A DNA stretch of 64,000 bases from Flagellimonas marinaquae (GCF_003992675.1 NZ_RZMZ01000002.1:126501-190500); one strand, 5' to 3'; shown: positions 26,817 to 35,335, numbered from the stretch's first letter. Program-made: numbers and translations. The notes: generated by a model from the sequence alone, not told the origin.

Positions 26817-26852
26817 TCAGTTTTTTGTTTCTAATTAATGTCAACTTGTTTA

Positions 26853-26875
26853 TATGGATGTAAAATACATCCATA
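26853..26875. promoter_or_regulatory. Perfect palindrome upstream of GIY-YIG gene
   Basis: TATGGATGTA (26853-26862) and TACATCCATA (26866-26875) form a 10-bp inverted repeat with an AAA spacer. It is located between the XRE gene and the nuclease start, in promoter position. Likely an operator; the binding protein is unknown, with the neighbouring XRE protein a candidate. Confidence 0.55.
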
Positions 26876-26930
26876 CACCCCCAAATTAAGCATAAAATCG
26901 ATGATTGGCAGTTGGATTTACGTTTAAAAA

Positions 26931-27170
26931 TCAATCCCTAAACTCAAAAAGCTGTGCTATTTCAACATCAAGTGCCTTGGCAAGTAATTTCAAATTGGAA
27001 ATCGTAGTGTTCACTTCGCCGTTTTCAATACGCCATACTTGGTTTTTAGACAATCCGGCAATGGCCTCCAATTTGGTCTGCGATAAATTCCGTTCTTCAC
27101 GTAAAGCCTTGAGATGCATCCCAAAATCTCGTATAAATAATTTCTCTTCAAGGCTTAATTTATTTCGCAT
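26931..27170 (-). CDS. XRE-family transcriptional regulator, controller-like
   Basis: 79 aa from the ATG at 27170; a GTG at 27185 is in frame but would lie inside the operator arm. Nearly the whole protein is one helix-turn-helix domain: FGMHLKALREERNLSQTKLEAIAGLSKNQVWRIENGEVNTTISNLKLLAKALDV. Size and architecture resemble controller proteins of restriction-modification systems and small phage repressors. The inverted repeat at 27183-27219, just upstream, suggests autoregulation. The next gene downstream on the strand is the GIY-YIG nuclease. Confidence 0.82.
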   Translation of the reverse strand: MRNKLSLEEKLFIRDFGMHLKALREERNLSQTKLEAIAGLSKNQVWRIENGEVNTTISNLKLLAKALDVEIAQLFEFRD

Positions 27171-27182
27171 GTTGCCAAGTTG

Positions 27183-27219
27183 CACTATATATAGAGATAA
27201 ATCTTCCCTATATATAGTG
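27183..27219. promoter_or_regulatory. Inverted repeat operator upstream of XRE gene
   Basis: CACTATATATAG (27183-27194) and CTATATATAGTG (27208-27219) are exact 12-bp inverted arms, 25 bp centre to centre; each arm has its own CTATATATAG palindrome. This two-site layout, directly before a small XRE gene, is typical of an autoregulated operator. Confidence 0.7.
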
Positions 27220-27268
27220 GTAATTCTTAAAATTTGGCTATCTTTAAGTCCCTGCTTAACCTATTTCA

Positions 27269-27721
27269 ATGCGAAAACAACCAAATCCCAACCCCTTACA
27301 AGCCATCATGGATTTCCTCCACCACAGCACCCACACCCAATTGCAGATTACCTTTGCCCGTTTGGACATCTGCAATTCGCAAAACGGAAGAGTGCTGCAA
27401 CGCCTGCCAAGCCGGCAGGGCCGTATCGGTTTTCAAAAATTGTCTCCGCATCTGCTCCAATTGGATATTATGGACAGTCTGGTGTTCCGGTTTTCCATTC
27501 AGTGCCCCATTCCCCAACCCGTTAACCTCAACAAAATGGAACCGCTATCCCTGCCCCGCCCCTTGGACCAGGGCAGCTTGCACGTAAATGAAGAAAAATT
27601 GGTACTATCCTTTAGGATAGATGCCCCCGACCCTTCGCACCGGATACAGGTAACGCATACCTACCAAGGCATATACCGCCTAGAGGAATACTGCACCCCG
27701 CTTTGCGGGCAAAGCTGCTAG
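27269..27721 (+). CDS. Hypothetical protein
   Basis: 150 aa; no domain, signal peptide or membrane segment recognised. The sequence has regular polar/hydrophobic alternation (HTQLQITFARLDIC; LVLSFRIDAPDPSHRIQVTHTYQG) suggesting beta-structure. Base composition is more GC-rich than the AT-rich island genes to its left. A short palindromic GCCTGCC..GGCAGG stretch interrupts the frame at about residues 44-50 without breaking it. It lies between the XRE and AraC genes, in the opposite orientation. Gene status uncertain. Confidence 0.45.
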   Translation: MRKQPNPNPLQAIMDFLHHSTHTQLQITFARLDICNSQNGRVLQRLPSRQGRIGFQKLSPHLLQLDIMDSLVFRFSIQCPIPQPVNLNKMEPLSLPRPLDQGSLHVNEEKLVLSFRIDAPDPSHRIQVTHTYQGIYRLEEYCTPLCGQSC

Positions 27722-27742
27722 CCTGCCCCTTCCAACGTCCGA

Positions 27743-28780
27743 TCAACTTACGGTCTGGGCGCTTTTTTTACTGTTCTTGAATTCGCTCGGGCTCAGTCCA
27801 AACTTTTCCTTAAAGATCTTGGAAAAATAGCTCCTGCTGGTAAACCCAATGGAATAGACCACCTCGGAGATGTTCATTTCGGTGGTGGCAATGTAGTCGC
27901 GGGCCAGCTCCAACCGCGCATGGCGGATGTACTCCGTCACCGTTTTGTTGTACAGCAACTTAAAGCCTTCTTGCAGTTTGGCTTGCGTAAGTCCCGTTTC
28001 CGCGGAGATATCCTCCAACGAAAAATCTTGGGAAATGTTCTTTTCTATCTTTTTTACGTAGTTGCGGATGGTCTTCAGTTCCCTTTTTAGCAGACTGGTC
28101 TGCGGTCGTTTGTTGAGCATTTCCTTGTTGTGCTGTATCATGTGCATGGACAAGATCTGGTACACATAGCCCTCGATCATCATAATACGGATCATGCCCT
28201 TGGCTTTAATGTTCCTCATTTTGGTGACCACCTCCGCCATTTTTAGGTTGTACGATCCGTAGTAGGCAAACACCTTTTCGTGGTCGGTGTCCAAAAACAC
28301 CTTGTACAACTGCTGGTTGAGCTCCTCGCCCTGGTTGAGGCGTTTGCGCAAAAAGGGCTTTCGGCGCACTTGTATCACGGTCTGGGAAATTTTGATATCC
28401 TTTGGGAAATATCTGTCGGTGATGCCGCCATCCCTATTGGTCAAGATCACGGACTGGAACTGTTCCATTATTTTGATCTCATCATCGGGCTGGTAGCCAA
28501 ACTTATGTCCGCAATAACCCTCCAAACAATAATAGAAACTGATGGGATTGAAGTTGGACGTATCCACCTCAATGATAACTTCCTCGGCAAAAGTGATGTC
28601 GAGTTCCAACAGGCTCACTCCCCAATCAAAGGTGATAAAACGGATGCTTCCTTCCGCCTTTTCGTTGGAAACGTTCAAAACATATTGCCCCCAGCGTTCC
28701 TTGATTTCGCCGCCGATTACATCTTTTATTTGCTCCACCGATTCTGCGGTATCCTGAGCATCCACTTTGATTTTGATCAT
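27743..28780 (-). CDS. AraC-family transcriptional regulator
   Basis: 345 aa. The N-terminal part (about 1-230) is an unassigned sensor region with beta-strands (SIRFITFDWGVSLLELDITF; ISFYYCLEGYCGHKFGYQ). The C-terminus (about 240-340) is an AraC/XylS domain: FSLEDISAETGLTQAKLQEGFK and ISEVVYSIGFTSRSYFSKIFKEKFGLSPSEF. Single gene, divergent from the SRAP-like gene at 28975 across a 194-bp intergenic region. The target genes are unknown. Confidence 0.88.
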   Translation of the reverse strand: MIKIKVDAQDTAESVEQIKDVIGGEIKERWGQYVLNVSNEKAEGSIRFITFDWGVSLLELDITFAEEVIIEVDTSNFNPISFYYCLEGYCGHKFGYQPDDEIKIMEQFQSVILTNRDGGITDRYFPKDIKISQTVIQVRRKPFLRKRLNQGEELNQQLYKVFLDTDHEKVFAYYGSYNLKMAEVVTKMRNIKAKGMIRIMMIEGYVYQILSMHMIQHNKEMLNKRPQTSLLKRELKTIRNYVKKIEKNISQDFSLEDISAETGLTQAKLQEGFKLLYNKTVTEYIRHARLELARDYIATTEMNISEVVYSIGFTSRSYFSKIFKEKFGLSPSEFKNSKKSAQTVS

Positions 28781-28974
28781 TAAAAATCTCCCTACTATTT
28801 TGTTTATCTATTGGTCTTAAAATATAAATATAGCGTTTGTTAACGGTTGGGCAACCATGCCCGCTTGCCTTTATCATAGTTTTAATAAAAATATCAAAAG
28901 CAACACAATTAATTCTTTTTGAGTTAACCATTCGCTGATTTTTAGGTTTACTTACCCCTATATTCAAGGAGACT

Positions 28975-29670
28975 ATGATTTACAAACTTTCAAATGACGC
29001 AGGGAAAGATGAGATAGAGCAGGAGTTTGGAATTCCCTTCCGATATCCCAAATTGTACAGGCCAAACCCCATAATCAACGGATTTCACGAAATCAACCTC
29101 AGTGTGGTGACCATGGAGGAGCCCAAACGCATCTCTTTAGCCATTTGGGGGCTCATGCCACAGGATTTTAAAGAAGATTGGCATATTTTCCAGGACAATA
29201 CCAATACTCTTAATGTTAAGATCGAGGAACTGGAAGATATTGACTGGATGCGGGAATCCTTCAAGGAGCGCCGTTGTTTGATCATTGTTACCGGTTTTTT
29301 TACCCACCTATTGGAAAACGGAAATACCTGTAGCTTTTACATCCATCAGGCCAACAACAAACCTTTTTACCTTGCCGGTACCTATAATAGGCTCAACGAT
29401 GGATTTTTGTGCACTGCGCTACTGGTGGACAAGACGGATACCTTTCTCACCAAATACCACAATATCAGTAACCTTTGCCCCGTCATAATCCCCAAACCCA
29501 TGGCGATGGATTGGCTGAACAAGGACGCCTCCCTTTCGAGCTTGGAGGAAATGGTAAAACAGCCCAAACAATTGGAGCTCAAGGCCAAACGGCTGTCCAA
29601 TGCGTATTTTTTGCAGAACATGACCACCGACACCCAGAAGTTCCCTTTGATTCTGGAATCCCAAGATTGA
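28975..29670 (+). CDS. SRAP (YedK/HMCES)-like protein lacking catalytic residues
   Basis: 231 aa, the family length. Matches the SOS-response-associated peptidase fold: ISLAIWGLMPQDF (family WGL.P.W), LNVKIEEL (family NARAE), RRCLIIVTGFFTHL (family RCLIP..GFYEW), KPFYLAGTYN and FLTKYHNISNLCPVII (family H.RMPVIL). YedK/HMCES proteins cross-link abasic sites through Cys2. Here residue 2 is Ile and the Glu of GFYEW is replaced, while the Asn and His positions appear kept. Unusually, an AAGGAG Shine-Dalgarno-like sequence precedes the ATG. Probably a non-catalytic paralogue that binds DNA. Confidence 0.7.
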   Translation: MIYKLSNDAGKDEIEQEFGIPFRYPKLYRPNPIINGFHEINLSVVTMEEPKRISLAIWGLMPQDFKEDWHIFQDNTNTLNVKIEELEDIDWMRESFKERRCLIIVTGFFTHLLENGNTCSFYIHQANNKPFYLAGTYNRLNDGFLCTALLVDKTDTFLTKYHNISNLCPVIIPKPMAMDWLNKDASLSSLEEMVKQPKQLELKAKRLSNAYFLQNMTTDTQKFPLILESQD

Positions 29671-29837
29671 ATGGTGGATTTTCATCGCCAGCACCCCCAT
29701 CTTCCCAGCTTTTATTCAAGGAATTTGCTATTGAGTTAACATAAACACGGAAAACGACAAGCCACGGGCAAAAAGTAAGTGATATTTGTAATGTACTGAT
29801 TAAGAGCTAATAAGACTTTAATTTAAACACTACTATT

Positions 29838-29999
29838 ATGTTACGTTGGACAGTAACCTTTATTATTTTGGCCATCATCGCCGGTATTTTCGGATTTGGT
29901 GGAATTGCCGCTGGAGCTGCAAGCATAGCCAAAATATTATTTTTCATTTTTATTGTACTGTTTATCATTTCACTGATAACCGGAAGAAAAAAACTATAG
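29838..29999 (+). CDS. DUF1328 (YtjA-like) small membrane protein
   Basis: 53 aa: starts [20 protein letters not shown], then [18 protein letters not shown] and [11 protein letters not shown]. This is the two-helix pattern of DUF1328/YtjA proteins. It is short and fully hydrophobic, ending in RKKL. A 7-of-8 -7 box (GATATTTG) lies near 29782-29789. The next gene, an acidic lipoprotein, follows 40 bp on. Such pairs are often stress-induced in Bacteroidota; the function is unknown. Confidence 0.88.
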   Translation: MLRWTVTFIILAIIAGIFGFGGIAAGAASIAKILFFIFIVLFIISLITGRKKL

Positions 30000-30039
30000 A
30001 AATACCTATAAAATCATTAACCTTAAAAACAGAGAACCC

Positions 30040-30279
30040 ATGAGAAAGACAATAAGTGTATTTGCCCTGATGCTAGCGACCGTGCTCACCTTGAGTATGA
30101 CCAGCTGTAGGGAAACCAAAGAAGATAAGGCCGAAGAGGCCGTAGAAGATGTGAAAGAAGGCGTTGAGGATGCTGCCGAAGAGGTAGAGGATGCAGCGGA
30201 AGATGTTGGAGATGACATAGAAGATGCCGCCGAAAAGGTGGAAGACTCCATCGCAGAGGCAACCGACGATTCTCCATAA
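30040..30279 (+). CDS. Small acidic repeat lipoprotein
   Basis: 79 aa. Signal with lipobox (ATVLTLSMTSC, anchor at about Cys23). The mature part is almost entirely Glu, Asp, Ala and Val in an 11-residue-like amphipathic repeat (AEEAVEDVKEGVEDAAEEVE, then AAEDVGDDIEDAAEKVEDS), predicting one long acidic helix or coiled coil. It resembles YtxH/late-embryogenesis-like stress proteins in composition only. Terminator at 30297-30329. Confidence 0.75.
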   Translation: MRKTISVFALMLATVLTLSMTSCRETKEDKAEEAVEDVKEGVEDAAEEVEDAAEDVGDDIEDAAEKVEDSIAEATDDSP

Positions 30280-30296
30280 ATTTCACATGAAAAAGA

Positions 30297-30329
30297 TAAA
30301 AACTCTGGCAAAATTTGCCGGAGTTTTTT
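30297..30329 (+). terminator. Rho-independent terminator
   Basis: AAAAACTCTGGCA and TGCCGGAGTTTTT pair (one G-T pair) around AAATT, ending in TTTTTTA. It follows the acidic lipoprotein gene by about 18 bp. Confidence 0.88.
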
Positions 30330-30414
30330 ATTTACGCCCATTTTTAACGTACGGAAGATGTAACATTACCACAAATCGTTGCTACCTTAGAAGACCTAAA
30401 CACTACCTTTTTTT

Positions 30415-31836
30415 TTGAAGACCGCCCTCATCATACTATACCTTGCAACGTCCATTTGGGCCATAGGCGCCATCATCTACCACGGACGAAGGCCTTCGCG
30501 TTCCATAAGTTGGGCACTGGCCATTATCACATTGCCCTTTCTTGGGGCCGTGCTCTACTACCTTTTTGGCATGAACCGCAGAAAGTTCCGCTTTTTTAAT
30601 CCCAAGGAATTTGAAAAACGCAAAAAATACGGATTGCCAGAATCCCCGCTAAAAGAGGACCTTAAGACCCATTTTGATGGTGACATTGGAAAACAACGCC
30701 TAAGCCACCTTATCCATTCCAGTTGCAATACCACGGCCACATCGGGGAACAAGGTGGTTGTGCTTCAGGACGGCGGGGAGACCTTCAACATGCTGTTCCA
30801 GGCCATGGAGAAAGCCAAACGGTTCATCCACATCCAATATTATATTTTGGAACGGGGCCAGCTCTTGGACAAAATGTTGGAACTATTGAAACGGAAAATC
30901 GAGCGAGGGGTAGAGGTACGCATTATTTACGACTCCTTGGGAAGTTATCAATTGCGGGGACGGCCCAGAAAAAAATTTCAGGATATCGGGGTCAAAATTT
31001 ATCCCATCATGCCCATCCGCCTAAAAAACCTGCTCTTTTCCCTCAATTTTAGAAACCATAGAAAAATTGTCATAATCGACAACCAAGTGGCCTTTACGGG
31101 CGGGGTGAATGTTTCGGACAAATACATTAAGCGGGAGAATGGACTGGGTAAATGGAAAGACACCCATTTAAAATTGGAAGGCCCCATAGTGAACGACCTA
31201 CATATGGTCTTCCTCAAGGATTACTTTTTTGCCAGCAACAAGGAAAATTTACATATCTCCGATTATCTGTTTGAACAGGAAAAAATGGACGGGGTGGATG
31301 CCCAAGTGGTGGCCGGTGGACCAGATTCTCGGCATCCCACCATTATGCACCAGTACATCGGCATGATGAACCAGGCCAAGAAAACCATTTGCATTGCCAA
31401 CCCCTACTTTGTCCCAGGTGAGGCTTTTTTGGAAAGTTTAAAGATTGTGGCAATGGAAGGCGTAAAAATCAGTTTACTGGTGCCCAAAAAGTCGGATTCC
31501 CAAGCTGCCAAATTCGCCATGTTCTCCCATTTTGAGGAACTGCTGCAAGTGGGCATCGATATTTATTTGCGAAGCGACTTCTCGCATAGCAAGATTATGA
31601 TCGTGGACGACGACCTCGTTTCCATAGGCTCCGGAAACTTTGATATTCGAAGTTTTGAGCTCAACTATGAAACCAATATACTGCTCTACAATAAGCGCAT
31701 TGCCGACGAAATGACCCAAGAATTCCAAAAATTATGCGATAAAGCTGAATTGCTCACCTTGGAACGATTTAAAAACAGGGGGATTTGGTTGCGATTCCTC
31801 GAAGGACTCTTCAAATTTTTCAAACCACTCATTTAA
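30415..31836 (+). CDS. cls: Cardiolipin synthase (phospholipase D family)
   Basis: 473 aa from a TTG start; no upstream in-frame ATG was seen. Two N-terminal membrane segments (ALIILYLATSIWAIGAIIY; ISWALAIITLPFLGAVLYYLFG) are followed by two PLD domains. HKD motif 1 is HRKIVIIDNQVAFTGG (about 219-234) and HKD motif 2 is HSKIMIVDDDLVSIGSGNFD (about 392-411). The enzyme condenses two phosphatidylglycerols to cardiolipin at the inner membrane. It stands alone, behind the terminator at 30297-30329. Confidence 0.92.
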   Translation: MKTALIILYLATSIWAIGAIIYHGRRPSRSISWALAIITLPFLGAVLYYLFGMNRRKFRFFNPKEFEKRKKYGLPESPLKEDLKTHFDGDIGKQRLSHLIHSSCNTTATSGNKVVVLQDGGETFNMLFQAMEKAKRFIHIQYYILERGQLLDKMLELLKRKIERGVEVRIIYDSLGSYQLRGRPRKKFQDIGVKIYPIMPIRLKNLLFSLNFRNHRKIVIIDNQVAFTGGVNVSDKYIKRENGLGKWKDTHLKLEGPIVNDLHMVFLKDYFFASNKENLHISDYLFEQEKMDGVDAQVVAGGPDSRHPTIMHQYIGMMNQAKKTICIANPYFVPGEAFLESLKIVAMEGVKISLLVPKKSDSQAAKFAMFSHFEELLQVGIDIYLRSDFSHSKIMIVDDDLVSIGSGNFDIRSFELNYETNILLYNKRIADEMTQEFQKLCDKAELLTLERFKNRGIWLRFLEGLFKFFKPLI

Positions 31837-31904
31837 GAGAATCCGAATGTGTATTTGAAGCAAACATTAAATGGTTTACGGCAAGCCATAATAGGGTCTG
31901 CACC

Positions 31905-31912
31905 TATTTTTG
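31905..31912 (+). promoter_or_regulatory. -7 box of small outer-membrane protein gene
   Basis: TATTTTTG fits TAnnTTTG exactly and ends 14 bp before the ATG at 31927. No TTG is found at the -33 position. Confidence 0.5.
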
Positions 31913-31926
31913 TTTCAAAATAAACA

Positions 31927-32394
31927 ATGATGAAAAAATTAATCTTACTTGTATTTTTAGCTGGAGCAACGACCCTTAGCGCCCAGAGTATTTCCAAGAA
32001 TGCCTTGGGAGTCAGGTTGGGTGATAACGACGGATTTGGAGGTGAAATCTCCTATCAACGTTACCTTAAAGAAAACAACAGGTTAGAATTTGACCTTGGA
32101 TGGAGGGACTCCAATAATGTGGAAGCCTTTAAACTGGTAGGACTCTACCAATGGGTAATGCCCATAGACGGAGGTTTTAACTGGTACGTTGGTGCCGGTG
32201 GAGGTATCGGTTCCTTTGATGCCGGTGAAAACGACGGAACTTTCGCCCTTGTGGCCGGTGACCTTGGTATCGAATACAATTTTGAAATCCCGCTGCTCAT
32301 TTCATTGGACATGAGACCGGAACTTGGTTTTAACGACAATTATTCGGACGATCTTGACCTTGATATTGCGTTAGGGCTCCGATACCAGTTTTAG
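31927..32394 (+). CDS. Small outer-membrane beta-barrel protein
   Basis: 155 aa; the second Met (31930) is an equally likely start. Signal peptide MKKLILLVFLAGATTLSAQ, then about eight amphipathic strands: NALGVRLGDNDGFGGEISYQRYL, RLEFDLGWRD, FNWYVGAGGGIGSFD, LISLDMRPELGFN and DIALGLRYQF. The final Phe is typical of Bam-inserted barrels. It resembles OmpA/OmpW-size porin-like proteins; no substrate is known. Confidence 0.82.
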   Translation: MMKKLILLVFLAGATTLSAQSISKNALGVRLGDNDGFGGEISYQRYLKENNRLEFDLGWRDSNNVEAFKLVGLYQWVMPIDGGFNWYVGAGGGIGSFDAGENDGTFALVAGDLGIEYNFEIPLLISLDMRPELGFNDNYSDDLDLDIALGLRYQF

Positions 32395-32418
32395 ATAAAA
32401 AAAAGAACCTATTCAGAA

Positions 32419-32553
32419 AAGCTGTCTAAAAAGCGGTATTATTTGAACATAGTCAGATTGAGCGCAGTCGAAAACCAATGACTTTCAATGGTTGTTAAGT
32501 TCTCGACTGCGCTCGAATTGACAGATTACCCGCTTTTTAGACGGTCTTTTTTT
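32419..32553 (+). terminator. Terminator whose loop contains a palindromic repeat element
   Basis: The outer stem GTCTAAAAAGCGG (32422-32434) pairs with CCGCTTTTTAGAC (32530-32542), and a T8 run follows at 32547-32554. The loop is about 95 bp instead of a few bases. It holds both arms of the GAGCGCAGTCGA / TCGACTGCGCTCGA repeat around TGGTT-containing sequence. Confidence 0.8.
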
Positions 32554-32568
32554 TAAGCCCGATCCATT

Positions 32569-33204
32569 TTGAAAAGAAAGCCCATCACCCTTTTTCTTAT
32601 AATCGTAGCCCTATTATTCGTAATCATTATTTTGAAAGAACCCAAAAGCAACATTCCGGACCGTATCAAAAATGAAGTGGACATTGCACTTGGTCACTTT
32701 CCTGAGCTTGATGGCATCCCCATATCCTTCAAGTTTAAAGAGAACATCAAAAAATCGGTGATGCTCGCACAGCCCACCTGGAGCGGACTTGTTAAACCCA
32801 GAAACAAGCGAAGCTACGTGATTTTGATCAGTGAACGGTTTAAGATTTCTGGTGAAGAGTTTAAAACGGTGGATGTCCCAAAGGAGGTTTTGATCGGTTG
32901 GTTGGGGCATGAACTTGGCCATGTGATGGACTATCAACAACGCGGCAATCTCAACCTCATTGGTTTTGGCATTCGGTATGTGCTGCTGAAAGAGTTTGTG
33001 AAGCAAGCGGAACGTGCCGCAGATTCCTTTGCGGTAGCCCGGGGAATGTCCGAATATATACTAAAAACGAAACGCTTTATCCTGAACAATTCGGCCATCG
33101 ACGACACTTACAAGGCTCGAATCAAACAATACTATCTATCCCCTGATGAAATTATGGAAATGGTAAAACAACAGGATTCCATGAAAAATGATGGAATCTT
33201 ATAA
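32569..33204 (+). CDS. Membrane-anchored HExxH metallopeptidase-like protein
   Basis: 211 aa from a TTG start at 32569. One N-terminal membrane segment (ITLFLIIVALLFVIIIL) is followed by a periplasmic domain. LIGWLGHELGHVMDYQQ (about 107-123) has the HExxH zinc motif, and AERAADSFAVARG (about 145-157) supplies the likely third ligand Glu of gluzincin-type peptidases. No further family assignment. The last six bases overlap the end of the convergent GH3-family gene. Confidence 0.75.
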   Translation: MKRKPITLFLIIVALLFVIIILKEPKSNIPDRIKNEVDIALGHFPELDGIPISFKFKENIKKSVMLAQPTWSGLVKPRNKRSYVILISERFKISGEEFKTVDVPKEVLIGWLGHELGHVMDYQQRGNLNLIGFGIRYVLLKEFVKQAERAADSFAVARGMSEYILKTKRFILNNSAIDDTYKARIKQYYLSPDEIMEMVKQQDSMKNDGIL

Positions 33205-34722
33205 GCGGTCCTCCACAAAATCCTCCCATTCCTTAAAACGTTCCTCGCCCATTACACGTTCCATTTTTACTTGACCGCCCTTCTTTTTGTTGGCGCCGTT
33301 CCAATCGGCAAACATTTGTTGTGGAACAAAGGTGACCTTAACACCTTCCAAAGCCTTGCTTCGGGCTACCTTATAGTTTTTGTTGGCTTCTTTTAAGTAA
33401 TCGTCCAAAACGGCCGCGGTCTTCTCTTCGTCCAGATTTTTATCGGACCCTAAATACCAGGAATGATAAAAGCCGTCGTCAAAACGTTTGGCACAAAGCG
33501 TATATTCCGGGACTTTGATATTGAGTTCCCCTTCCAAGTGTTTTACAGCATCGTTCAACTTGTTCACCGAAAGTTGGGAGCCTACGGTATTCAGAAAGAA
33601 TTTAGTACGACCCGTAATCTTGATTTCGGCCCTTTCCACATCCGTAAAGGCAATGGTATCTCCAATAATATAACGCCAAGCTCCAGATACCGTTGAAATG
33701 ATCAACACATAGTCTTTATCCTTTTCAACTTCCTCAAGTGTTATGGATGGAGCATCATCCGTTAACGAACCATCCTGATTCACATATTCCGGTGCAAATG
33801 GGACAAATTCAAAATAGATCCCATTATCCGTAATCAATTTCATGGCTGTAGTCTCCGGCCTGGTCTGGCAGGCAAAAAAACCTTCAGAAGCCAAATAAGT
33901 ATCAATAATCTGAATAGGATGACCTAGAAGGGCATTGAAACTTTTTTCGTAGGGCTCAAAAGCGACACCTCCCGAGGTAAAGGCCCGCAAATTGGGCCAA
34001 ATCTCATGAATATGCTCCGCATTGTGGTAATCGATGACCTTTTTGAGCATCAATTCCATCCAAGAGGGGATTCCACTAAGTGCCCCGATATCCCAATTTT
34101 TGGCATTCTTGGCTATGGAAAGCACCCGCTCGTCCCAATCATCGATTTGGGCAATCTCATCTCCGGGCTTGTAGTACTTTTTAAACCAAAAAGGGATGTT
34201 ACTGGCGCTTATTCCGCTGATTTCCCCTTCTTTTTTACCATTCCGTTCCTGCAAATTGGTGGAGCTGCCCAACATCATGATTTCTTTCTCAAAAAAATCG
34301 GCTGGCATATCAAAATTGCTCATGGCAAAAACCTGTTGCCGACCTGCACGGGTAATCGAGTCCAACATATCTTTGGTGACCGGAATTCTTTTGGAAGTCT
34401 TACCCGTTGTGCCAGAGGATAATGCAAAAAAGTCGGGACTTCCGGGCCAAGTCACATTGGGCTCTCCCTCAATGGTCTTGCTCCACCATTCCTCAGTGAT
34501 TTTAGTGTAGTCGTGGTAAGGAATTTTCTCGGAAAAGGTCTTTTGGACGTCATCGGAATTTAAAATGGTTGCAAAATCATACCGCTTTCCAAATTGGGTG
34601 TCTTTTGCTTTCTCCAATAAATCCTTGAGTACTTTTTGCTGTTCATCAACTGGGTTGGATTCCCTGCTGAGGGCATCCTTGGCCTCAATAACGCCTTTGA
34701 TGATGTTTCCTATGATTGCCAT
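33199..34722 (-). CDS. GH3-family acyl-adenylating enzyme (acid-amido synthetase like)
   Basis: 507 aa, standard for bacterial GH3 (auxin-responsive promoter) proteins of the ANL superfamily. The ATP-binding motif is FALSSGTTGKTSKRIPVT (about 98-115). Other blocks are LRAFTSGGVAFEPYEK, IIDTYLASEGFFACQ and WRYIIGDTIAFTD, and the C-terminal lid contains KITGRTKFFLNTVGSQLS. In plants the family conjugates amino acids to hormones. The bacterial substrate is unknown. A small gene (34805-35101) lies upstream on the same strand. Confidence 0.9.
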   Translation of the reverse strand: MAIIGNIIKGVIEAKDALSRESNPVDEQQKVLKDLLEKAKDTQFGKRYDFATILNSDDVQKTFSEKIPYHDYTKITEEWWSKTIEGEPNVTWPGSPDFFALSSGTTGKTSKRIPVTKDMLDSITRAGRQQVFAMSNFDMPADFFEKEIMMLGSSTNLQERNGKKEGEISGISASNIPFWFKKYYKPGDEIAQIDDWDERVLSIAKNAKNWDIGALSGIPSWMELMLKKVIDYHNAEHIHEIWPNLRAFTSGGVAFEPYEKSFNALLGHPIQIIDTYLASEGFFACQTRPETTAMKLITDNGIYFEFVPFAPEYVNQDGSLTDDAPSITLEEVEKDKDYVLIISTVSGAWRYIIGDTIAFTDVERAEIKITGRTKFFLNTVGSQLSVNKLNDAVKHLEGELNIKVPEYTLCAKRFDDGFYHSWYLGSDKNLDEEKTAAVLDDYLKEANKNYKVARSKALEGVKVTFVPQQMFADWNGANKKKGGQVKMERVMGEERFKEWEDFVEDRL

Positions 34723-34804
34723 ATGGGTAATTTCTTTTGGTAAAATTACCGATATACCAACGTCGGCCTGTACTCAATCCATTTTTTGATTGACTTGAAC
34801 GATC

Positions 34805-35101
34805 CTAAAAATGGGCTGTTTCCAAAATGGAAGGAATGGACTTGGGAAATTTGGGCTCTTTGGACTGAACCAAATTGACCGCTATTTTGGAATAAAGGGG
34901 CTCAGGGGTTTCTGGGTGAACGGAAATTTGTCCATTGGAAGCATCAATCTGTATACCGACCAAGGAAATATAATTCATCAGGTGCTCTGCCTCTTTAATG
35001 AGTATCTTTACCACCTGAAGCCGAACCGCATATTCCAAGTCGATCTTACTTTCGTGGTTTAGGCCAATACTGTCCCCTGTATGTTTCCAAATGATTTCCA
35101 A
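34805..35101 (-). CDS. Small hypothetical protein
   Basis: 98 aa, no signal peptide or membrane segment. The composition is ordinary for a soluble protein, with a likely central helix (LEYAVRLQVVKILIKEAEHLMNYI). No family recognised. It precedes the GH3-family gene by 82 bp in the same orientation and could share its transcript. Confidence 0.55.
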   Translation of the reverse strand: MEIIWKHTGDSIGLNHESKIDLEYAVRLQVVKILIKEAEHLMNYISLVGIQIDASNGQISVHPETPEPLYSKIAVNLVQSKEPKFPKSIPSILETAHF

Positions 35102-35125
35102 AGTGGCTTTTTATGCAAAAATAGC

Positions 35126-35335
35126 CTAAATAACATCAATTTTACAATTACGAAACGTTAAATTAACATATGAGCATATTGCAGCAACCAAAACTTGGAC
35201 TTTCACCTTCCGTGGTCGTCCTATTTTAAAGGGCAACAGCTTACCATCAGAGCCCTTTTTAGAATTTTTCAACAGTTCCCCATCCATCTTCTTAATGTTT
35301 TCATAAATATGAAAATCAAATGGTTGCATAGGCAA
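35126..35335 (-). CDS. Possible small basic protein
   Basis: 69 aa, basic in the middle, with an AT-hook-like GRPRK motif (about residues 39-43). Upstream of the previous small gene on the same strand, 25 bp apart. No family recognised; it may be a chance open frame in a divergent promoter region, since 35336-35392 must hold the start signals of the gene at 35393. Confidence 0.3.
   Translation of the reverse strand: MPMQPFDFHIYENIKKMDGELLKNSKKGSDGKLLPFKIGRPRKVKVQVLVAAICSYVNLTFRNCKIDVI

Noticed and set aside
23230..27730. True integron or tRNA-integrated genomic island
   Set aside because: No integrase gene, no clear attC core pair (RYYYAAC/GTTRRRY) and no second copy of the tRNA 3' end were found, so only a cassette-like pattern is claimed.
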